The notes: generated by a model from the sequence alone, not told the origin. 64,000 nt of DNA from Sunxiuqinia sp963678245 (GCA_965140765.1 OZ223309.1:3038001-3102000); one strand, 5' to 3'; positions 1 to 8,868 are shown, numbered from the stretch's first letter. Translations and numbers: made by a program.

Positions 1-1110
1 CGGCACTTTACCAATATCGTGAAGCAAGCCGGCACGTTTCGCCCACTTAGTATTAAGTCCAAGCTCTGAAGCCATGATAGCACAAAGATTAGCCACCTCC
101 CGGGAGTGCTGCAATAAGTTTTGTCCGTACGACGAACGATATTTCATTTTACCGATCATGCGAATCAGCTCTGGATGCAGACCATGTACTCCGAGGTCAA
201 TCGCAGTACGTTTACCGGTTTCAATAATTTCCTCTTCAATCTGCTTTTTCACTTTCGAAACAACCTCCTCAATACGAGCAGGGTGAATACGTCCGTCTGT
301 TACCAATTGATGTAAGGCCAAACGGGCAATTTCGCGACGTACCGGATCGAAACCTGAAAGCACAATCGCTTCGGGTGTATCATCTACAATAATCTCAACA
401 CCTGTTGCAGCTTCCAATGCGCGGATATTACGTCCTTCACGACCAATAATCCGACCTTTAATTTCATCGCTTTCAATGTGGAAAATTGTAACGGAGTTTT
501 CAATGGCAGTTTCGGTTGCCACTCGCTGTATCGTTTTCACCACAACTTTCTTCGCCTCTTTATTGGCAGTAAGTTTAGCCTCTTCCATTATTTCGTTAAT
601 GTAAGACATGGCTTCAGTTTGCGCTTCACCTTTTAAGGACTCAACCAACTGGCTTTTGGCTTCTTCTGCTGACAATCCGGAGATTGCTTCCAACTGCTCA
701 ACCTGTTGTTTATGCATGCGATCCAAATCGTCTTCCTTTTGCTGAACCACATTCAACTGATTTGTCAGGTTCTCGCGAATAGCGTCAACATCTTTCTTTG
801 TTGTTTCAAATTCCTTTACTCTTCGTTGTAGTTCATCCCGACGTTGTAAAAAAGCACTTTCTTTTTGCTTTAGTTTATTTTCGACAGAATCAATCTTGTT
901 GTTCTTCTCATAAATAAACTTTTCATGTTCTGTTTTTAACTGTAAGAACTTCTCTTTTGCCTGAAGTATCTTATCTTTTTTTATTACATCGCCTTCTGCC
1001 TCGGCCTCTGTTATGATCTTCGTTTTCTTGCTTTTTAGTGCTTTATCCCACAAAAAGTAGGAAAGCCCTCCGCCTAGCAAGAACCCGGAAATAGCATATA
1101 TTATTTCCAT
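1..1110 (-). CDS. rny: Ribonuclease Y, C-terminal part cut off by window edge
   Basis: Membrane-anchored endoribonuclease that starts mRNA decay. Read on the minus strand from ATG at 1108-1110, the frame stays open to base 1 (370 codons). It shows an N-terminal membrane helix (about residues 3-20), a long charged coiled coil (about 25-170), a KH domain around residue 215 with the GxxG loop in IIGREGRN, and the start of the HD phosphohydrolase domain, ending in HDIGKVP at the window edge. Family members are about 510-520 residues, so roughly 150 residues are missing because of the window boundary, not truncation of the gene. It lies downstream of zapA on the same strand, separated by a structured 118-base spacer. 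Confidence 0.96.
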   Translation of the reverse strand, partial: MEIIYAISGFLLGGGLSYFLWDKALKSKKTKIITEAEAEGDVIKKDKILQAKEKFLQLKTEHEKFIYEKNNKIDSVENKLKQKESAFLQRRDELQRRVKEFETTKKDVDAIRENLTNQLNVVQQKEDDLDRMHKQQVEQLEAISGLSAEEAKSQLVESLKGEAQTEAMSYINEIMEEAKLTANKEAKKVVVKTIQRVATETAIENSVTIFHIESDEIKGRIIGREGRNIRALEAATGVEIIVDDTPEAIVLSGFDPVRREIARLALHQLVTDGRIHPARIEEVVSKVKKQIEEEIIETGKRTAIDLGVHGLHPELIRMIGKMKYRSSYGQNLLQHSREVANLCAIMASELGLNTKWAKRAGLLHDIGKVP

Positions 1111-1139
1111 TTCAATTAAGTATTACTGTATATATTTAG

Positions 1140-1215
1140 TTTAACAAAAAACCCGCTAATACATCCATCCCCAAGGCAAATCAGTTGGGAGTGAATAAAA
1201 AGCGGGCTTCGATAA
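1140..1215 (-). ncRNA. Candidate 6S-like RNA (6S-Flavo type) or terminator between zapA and rny
   Basis: Read on the minus strand, a closing stem (1201-1209 pairs with 1149-1157, core AGCGGG/CCCGCT read on the plus strand) encloses two open strands and an apical stem CCCAA/TTGGG (1170-1174 with 1185-1189); a run of U follows the 3' arm. A rod with a large central bubble is the general plan of 6S RNA, and zapA-adjacent 6S genes are known in proteobacteria. A long-loop terminator of the zapA operon explains the same bases. I cannot run a covariance search, so the identity is inference. Confidence 0.4.
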
Positions 1216-1228
1216 TCTTATTTTTAAT

Positions 1229-1522
1229 CTACTCGTTAATCGACAAATAATCACCTAAATGCTCATTAAGTATTTTTATTTCTTCAATAAAAGGAGATTC
1301 GTCTGCTTGTTCTTCCAACTCCAAATTCTTCAATACAAACTGAAAAGCAGTCATTGCAAGAAAATCTTTCGAATCGTGGTCAGCATATTTTTTTCTGTAT
1401 TGAAGAATAATGTCATTTAATATTTTCGCAGCTTTCCTGTATTTCTCCTCGTCTTCCCTAACAATAGTCAATGGGTAAACTCGCCCATCGATGTTGATAT
1501 TTATTGAAAGCTTATCTGTCAT
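1229..1522 (-). CDS. zapA: Cell division protein ZapA
   Basis: 97 residues, the usual length for ZapA, which binds and bundles FtsZ filaments at the division ring. The N-terminal part (about 1-45, starting MTDKLSININIDGRVYPL) matches the small alpha/beta head of the family, followed by KYRKAAKILND and a helical, acidic C-terminal half that would form the dimeric coiled coil. It lies 15 bases downstream of another small coiled-coil gene, so the two are probably cotranscribed, and a structured spacer separates it from rny. Confidence 0.88.
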   Translation of the reverse strand: MTDKLSININIDGRVYPLTIVREDEEKYRKAAKILNDIILQYRKKYADHDSKDFLAMTAFQFVLKNLELEEQADESPFIEEIKILNEHLGDYLSINE

Positions 1523-1537
1523 TTCTTCTTGTATTTG

Positions 1538-1831
1538 CTACACGTTCAGTTGAGCAATACATTTATCAATTTCCCGCACTATTTTATTTAAAACTTGCTT
1601 CGCATTCTGTTTTTCATCATCCGAAGCAGAAAAAATCTTTGCTAACTTAAGATTTTCATACTTTTTGACCAAAATCTCATTTTCATTGCGAACTACATCC
1701 AACTCATCCTGCATGCCTTTCAGCTGATCCCGCAGCTGTTTATTTTCATCTTTCAAGCGATTCTGCTTGCCAATTAGCAGTCTGAGTCGGGTCTTAAATT
1801 CATCAATTAAATATTGATCCTTCTCGGTCAT
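1538..1831 (-). CDS. Small coiled-coil protein upstream of zapA
   Basis: 97 residues, almost entirely predicted helix: heptad-like L/I/V spacing and alternating charges run from about residue 10 to 70 (FKTRLRLLIGKQNRLKDENK and onward), with a less charged C-terminus. No enzymatic motif. Its place directly before zapA suggests a division-related scaffold comparable in shape to ZapB, but I see no sequence motif proving this. A promoter-like TAATTTTG (plus-strand bases 1851-1858, read on the minus strand) lies just upstream of the start. Confidence 0.75.
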   Translation of the reverse strand: MTEKDQYLIDEFKTRLRLLIGKQNRLKDENKQLRDQLKGMQDELDVVRNENEILVKKYENLKLAKIFSASDDEKQNAKQVLNKIVREIDKCIAQLNV

Positions 1832-1850
1832 TTCTGCATACTTTCTAGGA

Positions 1851-1858
1851 CAAAATTA
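1851..1858 (-). promoter_or_regulatory. Promoter -7 box for the coiled-coil/zapA operon
   Basis: Minus-strand TAATTTTG fits the Bacteroidota TAnnTTTG box about 20 bases before the start codon at 1831. The upstream -33 element is not clear. Confidence 0.5.
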
Positions 1859-1973
1859 ATATTTTTGCCCAATAGTTTATACGAAGATAGTTTTATTTTG
1901 CGTAATGCAAACCGCCGTACAACAATTCTGGCTCTGACTAGTTTTAATCACCAAACACTTAAGGATTCTATTT

Positions 1974-3683
1974 ATGAAAATTCGTTTTCTAATATCTTTT
2001 GTTCTGATTTCATCCATCATATTGGCTCAAGCCCCTGATCGAAATTACTTTCGCCCCCCTGTTGACATCCCTCTTGTTTTATCGGGTAATTTCGGAGAAC
2101 TGCGATCCAACCACTTTCACTCTGGCATAGACATCAAAACTCAGGGCAAAACCGGACTCCCGATTTATGCTGCTGCCGACGGAGAAATTTCGAGAATAAG
2201 AATATCGCCCTACGGATTTGGGCTTGCACTTTACCTTGATCACCCGAATGGGCAAACCACTGTTTATGGACACTTAATGAGCTTTCGTGACGACATTCAG
2301 GAATATGCCAAGAAAATTCAATACGAGCGTAAATCATTCGATGTTGACTTAGCTATTCCAAAAGGAACGTTCTCTGTAAATAAGGGCGACCAAATTGCTC
2401 TAAGTGGAAATACCGGTGGCTCCGGTGGGCCGCATCTCCATTTCGAGATACGCGATACTGACAGTCAACACCCTCTAAATCCCTTGCTTTTCAATTTCCC
2501 GATTAAAGATGAGATTAAACCAAAGATTTTATCAGCTGCAATTTATCCGTTGACGGACGATTCTCATGTGTATGGGAAAGCACAAAAAACACTGATTGAA
2601 ACAGTTTTTTACGGCGGCGCATATCATTTAAAAGGAAATCCGACTGTCCCTGTTTATGGGAATATTGGTTTTGGCCTCCAAACCATTGATTACCTTAACG
2701 GAAGCTGGAGTAAATGTGGCATCTACGAGATTAAGTTGAAAGTAGACAACCAGGCTATCTACTCCTTTCAAATGAATGAACTAAGCTTTGATGAAACCCG
2801 CTATTTAAATAGTTATATCGACTATGAGTATTACCGAACCAACTATAGGAGGCTTCAAAAAAGCTGGGTGGAACCAGGAAACAAGTTGAGCAATTATCGG
2901 AAGCTGATCAATGGAGGAATTGTCGATCTTTCGGATGAAGAGGTTCATGATATTGATTACGAAGTTATAGATACGTACGGTAATAAAAGTACCCTTTCAT
3001 TTCGGGTTCAATCGAAACAGATGAACATTGTTCCAAAAGAAAGAAACGGTAAACTAATTTCGTATAAGCAAAAAGCAACCATTGAAAAAGAGCAGTTGAA
3101 AGCAGTTTTTGAGCCGGGCACTTTTTACTCCGATTTTTATATGGACTTAGAAACCAAACCAGCCAACAATCTATATTACTCAAAACTATACCAAGTTCAA
3201 GATGATCATCATCCGGTGCACCAGCATTATTCTCTAAAAATTAAAGCCGATGGTCTTCCTTCAGAACTTCGGGACAAAGCATTAATTGCAGCCGTTAGCG
3301 AAAAAAGCGGTAGAAAATGGTCGATGGGTGGAAACTATGAGAATGGATGGATAACAGCACGCGTTCGTCAGTTAGGAACTTTTGCGATCAGTGTCGATAC
3401 AGTTGCGCCGAAAATAAAACCTCTCAGCATATACAACAACAGCCGGTTAACCGAGCCAAACTGCATTCGCTTTAAAATAAGCGATGATTTTTCAGGAATT
3501 GCCAGCTACAATGGACAGATTGATGGCAATTGGGTACTTTTTGAATACGATGCTAAAAATGCGTTGATTACTTATTACTTTGACAAAAAACGCTTTCAAT
3601 TTGATCAGAAGCATGAGTTAAAACTTCGGGTGAAGGATGGTAAGGGAAATACGACTGAATATCTGGCCACCTTTTACAAGTAA
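1974..3683 (+). CDS. M23 family peptidoglycan metallopeptidase, exported
   Basis: 569 residues. The N-terminus has a signal peptide (hydrophobic residues 4-18, ending ILAQA). Residues about 40-170 form a LytM/M23 domain: H49 and D53 in HFHSGID, and H154/H156 in GGPHLHFEIRD, supply the zinc ligands and catalytic histidine, so the enzyme should be active as a cell-wall endopeptidase. The rest (about 170-569) is a long beta-rich extension typical of Bacteroidota homologues, ending in an Ig-like region. The start at 1974 is chosen because it gives a complete signal peptide. It is divergent from the zapA operon and is followed by a hairpin at 3689-3714. Confidence 0.9.
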   Translation: MKIRFLISFVLISSIILAQAPDRNYFRPPVDIPLVLSGNFGELRSNHFHSGIDIKTQGKTGLPIYAAADGEISRIRISPYGFGLALYLDHPNGQTTVYGHLMSFRDDIQEYAKKIQYERKSFDVDLAIPKGTFSVNKGDQIALSGNTGGSGGPHLHFEIRDTDSQHPLNPLLFNFPIKDEIKPKILSAAIYPLTDDSHVYGKAQKTLIETVFYGGAYHLKGNPTVPVYGNIGFGLQTIDYLNGSWSKCGIYEIKLKVDNQAIYSFQMNELSFDETRYLNSYIDYEYYRTNYRRLQKSWVEPGNKLSNYRKLINGGIVDLSDEEVHDIDYEVIDTYGNKSTLSFRVQSKQMNIVPKERNGKLISYKQKATIEKEQLKAVFEPGTFYSDFYMDLETKPANNLYYSKLYQVQDDHHPVHQHYSLKIKADGLPSELRDKALIAAVSEKSGRKWSMGGNYENGWITARVRQLGTFAISVDTVAPKIKPLSIYNNSRLTEPNCIRFKISDDFSGIASYNGQIDGNWVLFEYDAKNALITYYFDKKRFQFDQKHELKLRVKDGKGNTTEYLATFYK

Positions 3684-3688
3684 CAGAA

Positions 3689-3714
3689 ACTATTGAACAT
3701 TTAATTTCAATAGT
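3689..3714 (+). other. Hairpin after the M23 gene
   Basis: ACTATTGA (3689-3696) and TCAATAGT (3707-3714) form an 8-bp perfect stem right after the M23 stop. There is no U-run, so it may be an mRNA end stabiliser or weak terminator. Confidence 0.4.
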
Positions 3715-3768
3715 CGATACAATAAGAGAAAAATATTAGCTAAAGAAGTGGATTACTTGTAATTACTT

Positions 3769-3797
3769 TTTGTGGGTAAAAAAACGTTTTAACTTTG
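3769..3797 (+). promoter_or_regulatory. Promoter of fabD
   Basis: TTTG (3769-3772), a 17-base spacer and TAACTTTG (3790-3797) fit the Bacteroidota -33/-7 consensus, 30 bases before the fabD ATG. Confidence 0.65.
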
Positions 3798-3826
3798 TCG
3801 CCAAATTTTAACTAAATGTTTTTACG

Positions 3827-4714
3827 ATGAAAGCATATGTATTTCCAGGGCAAGGTGCCCAGGTTTCCGGAATGGGAAAAGACCTGTACGAAAATTCGCC
3901 ACTTGCCAAAGAACTATTTGATAAAGCCAATGAAATACTTGGTTTCAATATTACCGATATCATGTTCGAAGGCTCAGCCGACGACCTAAAACAAACGAAA
4001 GTTACACAACCCGCCATTTTTCTACACTCGGTTATTTTGGCTAAAACATTGGAAGAATTCAAGCCCGAAATGGTTGCCGGCCACTCATTGGGTGAATTTT
4101 CAGCCTTGGTTGCCAATGGTGCGATGAACTTTGAAGACGGGTTAAAATTAGTGTCGCAACGCGCCATAGCCATGCAGAAAGCCTGCGAACAGGAGCCTTC
4201 AACAATGGCAGCCATTGTTGGGTTGGAAGATGCGATTGTTGAAGAGGTTTGTGCCTCAATTGACGATGTTGTGGTACCGGCCAATTACAACTGCCCCGGG
4301 CAGCTGGTTATTTCCGGCTCAATCTCAGGAATTGACAAAGCATGCGAACTGCTGACTGAAAAAGGTGCCAAACGTGCCTTGAAATTACCTGTTGGCGGAG
4401 CATTTCACTCACCACTGATGGAACCTGCTCGCGAAGAACTGGCAGCTGCCATTAAAGCAACGACCTTTAATAAGCCAATTTGTGCGGTGTACCAAAACGT
4501 AAACGCCAAACCGGTTACTGATCCTGAAACCATCAAGGAGAACCTGATCGCGCAGCTGACTGCTCCGGTAAAATGGACTCAAACAGCTCAAAACATGATC
4601 GCTGATGGAGCAACTTTATTTACCGAAATTGGCCCGGGCAAAGTATTGCAAGGACTGATCAAGAAAGTTGACCGCCAGGCACAAACTGCCGGAGTCAACA
4701 ATTTCGAAGGCTAA
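3827..4714 (+). CDS. fabD: Malonyl-CoA:ACP S-malonyltransferase
   Basis: 295 residues, full length. Transfers malonyl from CoA to acyl carrier protein at the start of fatty acid elongation. Motifs: GQGAQ near residue 8, the nucleophile Ser87 in GHSLG, an Arg in QRAIAMQ, and GGAFHSPLM carrying the catalytic His. The C-terminal EIGPGKVLQGLIKK is characteristic. It has its own promoter and a terminator directly after it, so it appears monocistronic here, apart from the usual fab cluster. Confidence 0.97.
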   Translation: MKAYVFPGQGAQVSGMGKDLYENSPLAKELFDKANEILGFNITDIMFEGSADDLKQTKVTQPAIFLHSVILAKTLEEFKPEMVAGHSLGEFSALVANGAMNFEDGLKLVSQRAIAMQKACEQEPSTMAAIVGLEDAIVEEVCASIDDVVVPANYNCPGQLVISGSISGIDKACELLTEKGAKRALKLPVGGAFHSPLMEPAREELAAAIKATTFNKPICAVYQNVNAKPVTDPETIKENLIAQLTAPVKWTQTAQNMIADGATLFTEIGPGKVLQGLIKKVDRQAQTAGVNNFEG

Positions 4715-4740
4715 TTATTAGCTCAAAATATTTAACAGAA

Positions 4741-4772
4741 AAGCTGCATGATAAACATGCGGCTTTTTTTTA
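4741..4772. terminator. Bidirectional terminator between fabD and the convergent gene
   Basis: AAGCTGCATG and CATGCGGCTT pair (one G-U) around a short ATAAA loop and are followed by a T-run, with A residues on the other side. It sits between two convergent genes. Confidence 0.85.
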
Positions 4773-5084
4773 TTTTGGAAAGAACAGGATATCAAACTCT
4801 TCGGTATCTTCTTTCTCCTTTAACTTAAAATAACCTGAATCAACAATTTTCAATTTTCTTTTCTGAGCTGCACCAACCAGGTTCTTTTTGATATCATCTG
4901 ATTCTTTTTGATCGACCTCAGTATTTAAATACAGCTTTAAATTCTCTGGATTCTCATCATCAAACTGAAACATGAAAGCGGTGTGTTCAACAAATACCAG
5001 ATCATCATAAGCATAAGAGACATCGTTTCCGATTTCTTCCAACATCATCTTCACTTCTGCTAACGGACGGAATGCAATAGTCAT
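4770..5084 (-). CDS. Small acidic protein of unknown function
   Basis: 104 residues, cytosolic (no signal peptide or membrane segment), rich in Asp/Glu in the middle (FDDENPENLKLYLNTEVDQK). Mixed alpha/beta pattern; no motif I recognise. The stop sits at the edge of the shared terminator. The reading frame is long for this composition and starts at a well placed ATG, so it is probably a real gene conserved in relatives, but I cannot name a function. Confidence 0.7.
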   Translation of the reverse strand: MTIAFRPLAEVKMMLEEIGNDVSYAYDDLVFVEHTAFMFQFDDENPENLKLYLNTEVDQKESDDIKKNLVGAAQKRKLKIVDSGYFKLKEKEDTEEFDILFFPK

Positions 5085-5168
5085 AATTTTTCAATTAAAA
5101 TTTCCACAAAGTTATTTCGCGATTTTCTTCAGGTTTTGGTTTGAAAGTGATTTAGTAGAACTGAGTCG

Positions 5169-5609
5169 CTAAGCAGAACAACTGGTTGTCGAGCAGCTTT
5201 GGGCTGTAGAACAACTACTGCTTGTTGAGCAACTGCTGCACGAAGATCCGCAAGAAGATGCATTTTCAACATCGGCCGGATCGTAAAGAGCCAATTCTCC
5301 CCGCTTCAATCGATCGATATTTTCCTCAACCAGATTGCTATTGGGGCGATAAACAGTAATCTCATTGTCATGCAAAATCTTGTAGGCCATTGGCCTTACA
5401 TTTGGACTGATAATCGCTTTAATCGCTCCTTCTCCATCGTCTTTTCGCAAATCCAATCCAAAGCGCTCCATCAAGTCCGACTTGGAGAAATACGCTGTTT
5501 GATCGCTGTTCATATCAACCAAGCAATAAAAGTTTGCTTTATAGAAATCATCAGCCAAAAAATGGGTTAATTGGGAACTTTGTCCCATCACCGGAATACA
5601 TACCTTCAT
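5169..5609 (-). CDS. NifX/NifB-type (dinitrogenase FeMo-cofactor biosynthesis fold) protein with Cys-rich tail
   Basis: 146 residues. Residues 1-110 resemble the small RNase H-like domain found in NifX, NafY and the NifB C-terminus: MKVCIPVMG start, a middle GEGAIKAIISPNVRPMAYKIL and the following strand/helix. The last 30 residues form a Ser/Cys tail with six cysteines (SSCGSSCSSCSTSSSCSTAQ, then two more). No other nif gene is nearby, so nitrogen fixation is not implied; such stand-alone proteins may carry iron-sulfur or other metal clusters. The tail resembles metal-binding tails and could also hold disulfides. A -7 box on the minus strand lies at 5652-5659. Confidence 0.8.
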   Translation of the reverse strand: MKVCIPVMGQSSQLTHFLADDFYKANFYCLVDMNSDQTAYFSKSDLMERFGLDLRKDDGEGAIKAIISPNVRPMAYKILHDNEITVYRPNSNLVEENIDRLKRGELALYDPADVENASSCGSSCSSCSTSSSCSTAQSCSTTSCSA

Positions 5610-5651
5610 AATCGTTCATTTTCAGTTCAACATTCACTAAATTTCACTCGT

Positions 5652-5659
5652 CAAATATA
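5652..5659 (-). promoter_or_regulatory. Promoter -7 box of the NifX-like gene
   Basis: Minus-strand TATATTTG fits TAnnTTTG, 43 bases before the start codon. Confidence 0.45.
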
Positions 5660-5741
5660 TTCCGACCATCAATTACAATTGCCATTCCGAAAAAACGACC
5701 TCTCTCAAAACGAATAAGATAGCTTTTTAGTGAACACGAGA

Positions 5742-5761
5742 ATCCTACATTTTTGTAGGAT
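5742..5761. repeat. Perfect 8-bp inverted repeat (ATCCTACA-TTTT-TGTAGGAT)
   Basis: Perfect palindrome with a 4-base spacer in the 189-base gap between the NifX-like gene and the next gene upstream. There is no U-run on either strand, so it is more like an operator or mRNA hairpin than a classical terminator. Confidence 0.5.
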
Positions 5762-5798
5762 GAAATTACGTATATGTATGAAACGAGAAATAAAACAA

Positions 5799-8792
5799 CT
5801 ACTCGTCCAGCCCATTTTGCTTGATCAAAGCTTGTCGGGAACGCCCGTCCATTAAGATGCTTAGATCGTGGTCAAACTGCACGTGTTTTACGAATTTCAA
5901 CTCCTCAATCACGTTCTGATTGTTTAGCACATCAATATTGATTTTTTCATCTTCCGAGTTGTGCTTCACGGCAAAATAGCCAACATTCATTGAAGTTACA
6001 TTGTGGAAAAAGTGCGATCCCAAGGAACCATCCAATGGAAAATCGGGCAAGCCCATTTCCACAATAATACGGGCTCTGGATATTTGCGCCCACACGACTG
6101 GAATTCCGGTAAACTGGTCTTTAGTTCCCCAACGCCCGGGGCCAATCAGGATGTACTCCTTTCCTTCAGCATCCATCTTTTTATTCATATGATGAATTTC
6201 CTGAGCAATGGCTTTGGTTTGCATTTTATCAAATTTGTCAGGATCGACAAAAATTGCATCACAAACGCCAAACACCTCTCCATTACCCATTCCCTGTTTG
6301 GCAAAAAGAACAACCTTTTCCAGGTTAACCTCCCCCAAATCAATATGCAACTCTTCTTCCCGCCTGATTAGAGGTTTTATCTGCAATAAATAAAAAGTTG
6401 GTAGTCCTCCATCTCCCTTGCTCAAATCGACGGCATATTCCATTTCAACTGGCGACCCCATCGCCTCGCGAAACAAGCGAAGCAAAAAGTGCAAAGTGTC
6501 AGCCAACGGGATATAGTTATACTTTAAGATATTGGCAAAGTCAATTACACGCGGACCTTTCATATTGAGCCCCGGAACAAGATCATCATTTTCAGCATCA
6601 TAAACAGAGGCACAATGCTGCAGAAAATCATCATCGTCAGCATTTCGAATCCTGATTTTTGTAATGGCTGCATCTTCACCATCAGCTATTATATTTGCGT
6701 CGGGATGAGACATGTCTATCGCATAAAACTCTTTTTGGGAATCGCGAACCTGATCTCCGACAGTTGTTGGATTAATGGTTGGATACTTGGGGCAAAAGCG
6801 GAATGCCTGCTCTCCGCCAACCACATACATCCCCAGGCCAACCGCCGCCACCGCAAAACCATCTTCGGGTTCCATGTAAGCTACCGGGTAATAATTATAC
6901 GATTGAGCCACTCCACTAATCGAAGGATAATATTTTTTATTATGCTCGTGTCCCACTACCTTTTGGATGATCACCGCCATCTTTTCCTCTTCTATTTTGT
7001 AGCTTACGGCATCAAAATAGGCAACCGCAGAATCGGTGAAGATACTGGCATATACCAGCTTGATCGCATTCACCAATTGATTGAAACGAACAAATTTATC
7101 GGGATGGTTATTCGGCAACAGGTAAGTTGAATAAACCCCCGAAAAAGGCTGTAGGAGCGAATCTTCAAACAAACCGGAGGAACGCACTGCCAACGGTCCC
7201 TGCATGACTTCGACATAACGAAACAACTTTGCTTTTAATCCTTCGCTCAGGTGCGAATCCAAAAAGATAGTTTTAATATGTTCGTAATCGTTGTTGCTGT
7301 ATATCTCGTCGTAAAGGTTGTTAAGCTCTAAGAATTTATCAAATTCTATGGCTCCGATAACTGCTGTAGCCGGAATGCGAATATTGATTTCAGGAATGAT
7401 TTTTTTGAAATCGATGTTTTCTATAAAATTACTCATGAAAGCCATTCCACGTCCCTTTCCTCCCAATGATCCTTTTCCCAGTCGCACAATATAGCGGTCG
7501 CGGTCAACAATCGCGGGATCAAAATTGATAATTCGCCCGCGCATTTGCTTAACCCGAACATCCTCAAAAACCCTTAGACAAAAATCCCGAAGCTCTTTTG
7601 CTCCTCTAAAGTCTTCGAACCGATAGGGCAACAATCGTTCGGCAATATTGATCTCGCCACGAGCCATCAACCAAGTGGAAAAAGAATTCCGCTTTCCATG
7701 ATAGGAAAGTGCTTCGTCCGGAATCAGCTTAAACATTTCCTGAAACTCCTGAAGGTTGCGAGCCACCATAATTGGATTTCCGGCCAAATCTTTAAACACA
7801 AAACTCCCAAAGCCCAATCGCTTATAAATGAAATTATGAATGTCCATCGATAAGCTTTCAGAATTCTTGTCGATAAACTCTGCATCAATTTCTTTTGCTC
7901 GTGCAGCATTCGACACGTCATGACTTTGCAGTAAAAGTGGCACCGGAAAGCGAAGAATCTGCTTCACGTATTTTAAAAGTTCTACACCGGCCTCAGCGTC
8001 ATCAACTCCATTTCGGGAAAATTTCACATCTGAAATCACACTCAGCAAATAATCCCTGTACTTGTTAATCACTTCAATCGCGTCTTCGTAAGTACTTACC
8101 AAAATAACCTTTGGCCGGGCGCGCATCTTCAGGATCATGTGTAAATCATCAGCCGACTCGTCCTGTACCAAGTTTTGGGTTTGAGTCATGATGTTGGTGT
8201 ACAGCATGGGCAAATAACGGGAATAATACTGAATAGAATCTTCCACCAACAACAGCACCCTCACATTACCGTTTTTAATATCGGCTTCGATATTCTTTTT
8301 ATCTTCAATGTACTTGATCATCGCCATGAACACATTAGAATTTCCGTTCCACACAAACACCCGGTCGATTGATTCGAACTGATTCGCTGTTTCCTGAAAG
8401 TAACGCAAATCAGCATTATTATTCACCAGCAAAAGTTTTGGGATGAGTTTATTCGCATCGTGCAGGACATCAGCCATCTTCACCGGAATATCCTTATCAA
8501 CACCAACCATAATAATAATAAGGTCGAAATCACGCTCATTGACTAGTGTCAATGCATCTGCCTCTGAATTGACGCTCGTAAAACGCGGATACGTATAGAG
8601 GTTGAGTTGAAGAAACTCACCAAAAATCTTATCGGTAAACTGCCCTTCGCGAACAATGGAATAGCTATCATACAAGGTCGCCACCAACAGCACTTCCTTA
8701 ACCTTGGTTGGCATTAGCTCTTCAAAAATATCACGGTCGCTCTTTTTGCGCTTGTAGATTGATGAAAGGGAGATATCATCTAAATTTTGCAT
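5799..8792 (-). CDS. Receiver-like domains fused to a PEP-synthase/PPDK nucleotide-binding domain
   Basis: 997 residues. Residues about 30-160 and 175-320 look like two receiver-type domains (KEVLLVATLYDSYSIVREGQ; VRVLLLVEDSIQYYSRYLP with a later ISDVKFSRNG). From about 440 on it matches the ATP-binding domain of pyruvate phosphate dikinase/PEP synthase: GKGSLGGKGRGMAFMSNFI, then AVRSSGLFEDS and QPFSGVYSTYLLPN. I do not see the swivelling phosphohistidine domain (TSGGxTxH type) nor the PEP-binding barrel, so it cannot carry out the full dikinase reaction by itself. Probably cytosolic; role unknown, possibly regulatory. It is downstream of korAB but separated from it by a strong terminator. 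Confidence 0.8.
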   Translation of the reverse strand: MQNLDDISLSSIYKRKKSDRDIFEELMPTKVKEVLLVATLYDSYSIVREGQFTDKIFGEFLQLNLYTYPRFTSVNSEADALTLVNERDFDLIIIMVGVDKDIPVKMADVLHDANKLIPKLLLVNNNADLRYFQETANQFESIDRVFVWNGNSNVFMAMIKYIEDKKNIEADIKNGNVRVLLLVEDSIQYYSRYLPMLYTNIMTQTQNLVQDESADDLHMILKMRARPKVILVSTYEDAIEVINKYRDYLLSVISDVKFSRNGVDDAEAGVELLKYVKQILRFPVPLLLQSHDVSNAARAKEIDAEFIDKNSESLSMDIHNFIYKRLGFGSFVFKDLAGNPIMVARNLQEFQEMFKLIPDEALSYHGKRNSFSTWLMARGEINIAERLLPYRFEDFRGAKELRDFCLRVFEDVRVKQMRGRIINFDPAIVDRDRYIVRLGKGSLGGKGRGMAFMSNFIENIDFKKIIPEINIRIPATAVIGAIEFDKFLELNNLYDEIYSNNDYEHIKTIFLDSHLSEGLKAKLFRYVEVMQGPLAVRSSGLFEDSLLQPFSGVYSTYLLPNNHPDKFVRFNQLVNAIKLVYASIFTDSAVAYFDAVSYKIEEEKMAVIIQKVVGHEHNKKYYPSISGVAQSYNYYPVAYMEPEDGFAVAAVGLGMYVVGGEQAFRFCPKYPTINPTTVGDQVRDSQKEFYAIDMSHPDANIIADGEDAAITKIRIRNADDDDFLQHCASVYDAENDDLVPGLNMKGPRVIDFANILKYNYIPLADTLHFLLRLFREAMGSPVEMEYAVDLSKGDGGLPTFYLLQIKPLIRREEELHIDLGEVNLEKVVLFAKQGMGNGEVFGVCDAIFVDPDKFDKMQTKAIAQEIHHMNKKMDAEGKEYILIGPGRWGTKDQFTGIPVVWAQISRARIIVEMGLPDFPLDGSLGSHFFHNVTSMNVGYFAVKHNSEDEKINIDVLNNQNVIEELKFVKHVQFDHDLSILMDGRSRQALIKQNGLDE

Positions 8793-8838
8793 GTGAAAGA
8801 ATTTTCCATGAAATTATGAAAAATCCGCTTGACCCAAC

Positions 8839-8868
8839 AAAAAAAGGAAGCCGAAGCCTCCTTTTTAA
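8839..8868 (-). terminator. Terminator of korAB
   Basis: On the minus strand, GGAGGC-TTCG-GCTTCC is flanked by A-run and T-run: a short stem with a stable UUCG tetraloop right after korB. Confidence 0.85.
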
